Origin: Brevibacterium sp. S22
Lineage (GTDB): Bacteria; Actinomycetota; Actinomycetes; Actinomycetales; Brevibacteriaceae
Reading direction: 5' to 3'
DNA: 32,157 nt
Assembly: GCF_004745485.1 (NCBI RefSeq)
Contig: NZ_RHFG01000037.1
Coordinates: 1 to 32,157, forward strand
Under the pieces are notes generated by a model. That model made no database searches. It was not told the DNA's origin and saw only the letters and a program-made list of their open reading frames with translations. Within the stretch, counting starts at the first letter, position 1; the number at the start of each line of letters is the position of its first letter. Shown in pieces: positions 29,964 through 32,157 of the stretch. A program made the position numbers and the translations under genes.

Positions 29964-30586
29964 CCGAGAGCCACGATGCCGAAGACAGCGTTCAGAACGG
30001 CGAGGCTCCGCCCACCGGCCCGGGCGCGCCGGACGGCAGCGCCGCGCCGGCCGAAGCCGGAAGCCAAGCCGAAACCGCACGGGCCGACGACGATGCACGG
30101 GCCGACGGTCTGGCGCGGGCACAGCAGGATCAGGCAGATGTCTCATCTCCGGCGAAGGTGATGCGCATCGGCACCATGGTCAAGCAGCTGCTCGAGGAGG
30201 TCCGCGGCACCGAGCTCGATGAAAAGGGACGCGAACGCCTCGCCGAGATCCACCGCCGGTCCATCGACGAACTCGAAGAGGGCCTGTCAAGAGACCTCAT
30301 CGACGAGCTCGAACGCCTCGATCTGCCCTTCGATTCGGCCGACGGTCCCCCGACGACCTCGGAGCTGCGGATCGCGCAGGCTCAGCTCGTCGGATGGCTC
30401 GAAGGTCTCTTCCACGGCATCCAGACGGCGATCATGGCTCAGCAGGCGATGGCTCAGCAGATGGCCGGGCGTGGTCAGCTGCCCCCGGGAATGGTTCCGC
30501 CCGGGATGACACCGCCTGAGGGACAGTCCTCCGGCCAGAAGAAGGAGTCGGACCGCGACGACCGCGGCACCGGAAACTATCTGTGA
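29960..30586 (+). CDS. bpa: Bpa/PafE-type proteasome activator homologue
   Basis: A 208-residue protein of the DUF2587 (bacterial proteasome activator) family. A disordered acidic N terminus (1-62) precedes the helical core, with KVMRIGTMVKQLLEEVR at 66-82, DEKGRERLAEIHRRSIDELE, LSRDLIDELERLDLPF and then AQLVGWLEGLFHGIQTAIMA at 141-160. A flexible Pro/Gly/Met linker leads to the C terminus GNYL. In mycobacteria the protein forms rings and docks into the 20S proteasome through a C-terminal GQYL; GNYL here keeps Gly, Tyr and Leu. This suggests a working proteasome dock and ATP-independent degradation of unfolded proteins (inference). No proteasome genes lie in the window. It is coupled by four-base overlaps to both neighbours. 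Confidence 0.88.
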   Translation: MTESHDAEDSVQNGEAPPTGPGAPDGSAAPAEAGSQAETARADDDARADGLARAQQDQADVSSPAKVMRIGTMVKQLLEEVRGTELDEKGRERLAEIHRRSIDELEEGLSRDLIDELERLDLPFDSADGPPTTSELRIAQAQLVGWLEGLFHGIQTAIMAQQAMAQQMAGRGQLPPGMVPPGMTPPEGQSSGQKKESDRDDRGTGNYL

Positions 30587-31170
30587 AGGGGTTCCTCGCC
30601 AGATTCACCAAGGCGGGCCGTTCGCGGCAGGTCAGCGACGACGACCGGTTCGGCACCGGTCTGTGGCGGCACAACCGTGACCGTTTCATCCGCGCAGTCG
30701 ACCGTTACTACACCACTGCGGCAGCCCTCCACGAGGCACGGAACTCCGGTGGCAGTGTCGCGGCAGGAGCCGCCTCGGCGAAGGAGGAAGGGCCGCCCGA
30801 CATCGACAGCAGGGCCACGGCCGCCTCGGCGAACGATCCGGTCGACGTCATCGTCGACGGCACCCACCGGCTCAATGCACTCGTCGAGGTCGTCGATGAG
30901 CTGACCGCGGCGCTCCACGCCCGCCATCCCGTCACCGGGCAGGTGGTGCCCGGGCCTGCGCGACAGGCCGTCGGCGATGTGCCGGAGCTGCTGACGAAGG
31001 CCTCATCGAAGGTCGGCGAGGCGGTGCTCGCGGCGTCGATGGCACGATCGGAGGGCCCATCGGGGCGGGCGATCGACTCGAGCGCCGAGGCCACGGTCCG
31101 GTTCATCGCCGATGCCGAGGAGCTGTTGGGGCGGGCGCGGGAGATACTCGCTAGGGTAGAGGCATCATGA
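30583..31170 (+). CDS. Unrecognised helical protein in the bpa operon
   Basis: A 195-residue soluble protein of no family I recognise. It has a basic N terminus (MKGFLARFTKAGRSRQ) and predicted helices around YYTTAAALHEARN, THRLNALVEVVDELTAALHA and TVRFIADAEELLGRAREILA. An Ala/Ser-rich loop lies near 56-85. No signal peptide, membrane segment or catalytic motif is visible. Its GTG overlaps the Bpa stop (GTGA), and its stop overlaps the next ATG (ATGA). Tight coupling to the proteasome activator makes a partner or adaptor role conceivable, but that is speculation. Confidence 0.8.
   Translation: MKGFLARFTKAGRSRQVSDDDRFGTGLWRHNRDRFIRAVDRYYTTAAALHEARNSGGSVAAGAASAKEEGPPDIDSRATAASANDPVDVIVDGTHRLNALVEVVDELTAALHARHPVTGQVVPGPARQAVGDVPELLTKASSKVGEAVLAASMARSEGPSGRAIDSSAEATVRFIADAEELLGRAREILARVEAS
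31152..31157 (+). promoter_or_regulatory. Possible internal -10 before the HAD gene
   Basis: TAGGGT, inside the end of the preceding gene, ends nine bases before ATG 31167, with AGAGG between as a normal ribosome site. It resembles the TAGAGT box at 28941 and may allow separate expression of the HAD gene. Weak evidence. Confidence 0.3.
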
Positions 31171-32009
31171 TACTTCCGCTCAGCCCCGAAATCCTGCCGC
31201 CCGCTGACTTCGACCTCGGCCTGGTGGCCAGCGATATCGACGGCACTCTGCTGCTGAACTGGAAGCCGATCTCGACGGCCACGATCGATGCGATCCACCG
31301 CTGTCAGGACGCGGGAATCCCCTTCGTCCTCGTCACCGGGCGGCCGATCCGCTGGCTCGCCCCGATCGCCGAGCAGATCCCCGACCTCGGTCGGGTCGTG
31401 TGCCTCAACGGCGCAGTCGTCTATGACATCGCCTCGCAGTCGGTCGTCGACGCCCACAGCATCGATGCGCAGACGCTTGCGGAGATCACCGCGACGGTGC
31501 GTGCCGACCATCCCGAGGCCCGGTTCGCCTACGAGACCCTCAACGGCGGCTTCATCGACCGGGAGTTCGTCACCGGCCGACCACGCGAGGCCCGAATCAT
31601 CGACGATGTCTCCGAACTCGCCGGTGAGGACGTCGTCAAGGTGCTCGTACGTCTGGACACGAGCGATTCTCAGGCGATGCACGACCTCATCGATCCCATC
31701 GTCGAAGACACGTGCCATGCTTCGTTCTCCGAACCGGACAACGGTCTCGTCGAACTGGCACCGGCAGGGATCACGAAGGCGAAGACGCTGGAGGCGCTGT
31801 GCGACCACCTCGGCGTGGCACAGTCGCAGGTGATGGCGTTCGGGGATATGCCCAACGACATCGAGATGCTGTCATGGGCCGGGCACGGGGTCGCGATGGG
31901 CAATGCGCTCGGCTCGGTGAAGGCGATCGCAGCCGCCGTCACCGAGGAGGTCGACGAGGACGGCGTCGCCCGATACCTCAACGCAGTCCTGGACACCCAC
32001 CTCCCCTAA
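31167..32009 (+). CDS. HAD-superfamily (Cof-type) phosphatase
   Basis: A 280-residue HAD hydrolase of the Cof/SupH class with a large C2-type cap. Motif I is ASDIDGTLLL with nucleophile Asp23 and Asp25. Motif II is LVTGRP with Thr57. The motif III lysine lies in GITKAKTLEAL near 203. Motif IV is FGDMPNDIEML near 225-235, followed by GVAMGNA. Such enzymes dephosphorylate small sugar phosphates or cofactors such as flavin or PLP; the substrate cannot be set from sequence. It is the last gene of the four-gene operon, its ATG overlapping the previous stop. No clear terminator follows. Confidence 0.92.
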   Translation: MILPLSPEILPPADFDLGLVASDIDGTLLLNWKPISTATIDAIHRCQDAGIPFVLVTGRPIRWLAPIAEQIPDLGRVVCLNGAVVYDIASQSVVDAHSIDAQTLAEITATVRADHPEARFAYETLNGGFIDREFVTGRPREARIIDDVSELAGEDVVKVLVRLDTSDSQAMHDLIDPIVEDTCHASFSEPDNGLVELAPAGITKAKTLEALCDHLGVAQSQVMAFGDMPNDIEMLSWAGHGVAMGNALGSVKAIAAAVTEEVDEDGVARYLNAVLDTHLP

Positions 32010-32157
32010 ACTTCCCCCAAATTGCTACCTGACGGCGGCTCTGCAACCTTGCGCTGTGAGTATTGACAGTGGCTGGTCTGGGACTGGCTGGCAGAGTAGG
32101 TGTTGGCCTCTCCATCCCGTGATCGTGACTCCACCTTGCGCTGACCCACACAGTGGT
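32010..32157. other. Non-coding end of window
   Basis: The last 148 bases hold no readable gene. A TTGACA near 32064 looks like a -35 but has no -10 at the right distance, so I do not call a promoter. Confidence 0.4.

Noticed and set aside
32040..32157. Promoter with TTGACA near 32064
   Set aside because: No TANNNT at 16-19 bases downstream and no gene start before the window ends.

Overview
The window is high-GC DNA from an actinomycete. Supporting signs are a LytR-CpsA-Psr wall protein, MMPL and YhgE/Pip exporters, a Bpa/PafE-type proteasome activator, tRNA genes without encoded CCA, and frequent GTG/TTG starts with GTGA or ATGA overlaps. Micrococcales, perhaps Brevibacterium, is my best guess; this is inference and was not checked by any search.

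Layout. Positions 1-244 are a G/C-homopolymer edge that looks like sequencing or assembly noise. It cuts off the end of a hydroxyproline catabolic operon read leftwards (243-3648): 4-hydroxyproline epimerase, a DapA-family deaminase and a DadA-like flavoprotein dehydrogenase. A GntR/FCD regulator (4062-4775) and an atypical SDR (4958-5551) lie upstream. TTGT-N3-ACAA-like sites upstream of the operon, the regulator and the SDR gene suggest one small regulon. A lipoprotein/OmpA-domain pair (5682-6889) and tRNA-Ser(GCU) follow.

At 7577-12258 a long LCP-family wall protein is translationally coupled to a YdhS-like FAD/NAD(P)-binding protein. At 12427-18617 a TetR gene diverges from a coupled MMPL plus YhgE/Pip export operon, with twin palindromes between them. 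The MMPL protein carries a C-terminal region that looks like a degenerate ABC ATPase. Next come an unrecognised protein with two similar halves (18659-19669), and a metallo-hydrolase/C45-acyltransferase pair (19730-22057) divergent from a PuuP-like permease (22422-23831).

From 23832 to 24256 there is no gene. It holds spacer-less 30-bp tandem repeats with a covarying mini-hairpin and a 28-bp-stem palindrome related to one at 12294-12361. tRNA-Ser(UGA) follows. A maltokinase-like protein (24518-27265) lacks both catalytic acidic residues and has a long disordered tail; it diverges from threonine deaminase (27462-28733). A three-copy inverted/direct repeat (28765-28860) precedes a tightly overlapping operon: quinone oxidoreductase, Bpa/PafE homologue, unknown helical protein and HAD phosphatase (28953-32009).

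The most interesting items are the MMPL/pseudo-ATPase fusion with its twin operator, the predicted maltokinase pseudokinase, the dispersed intergenic palindromes, and the proteasome-activator operon.
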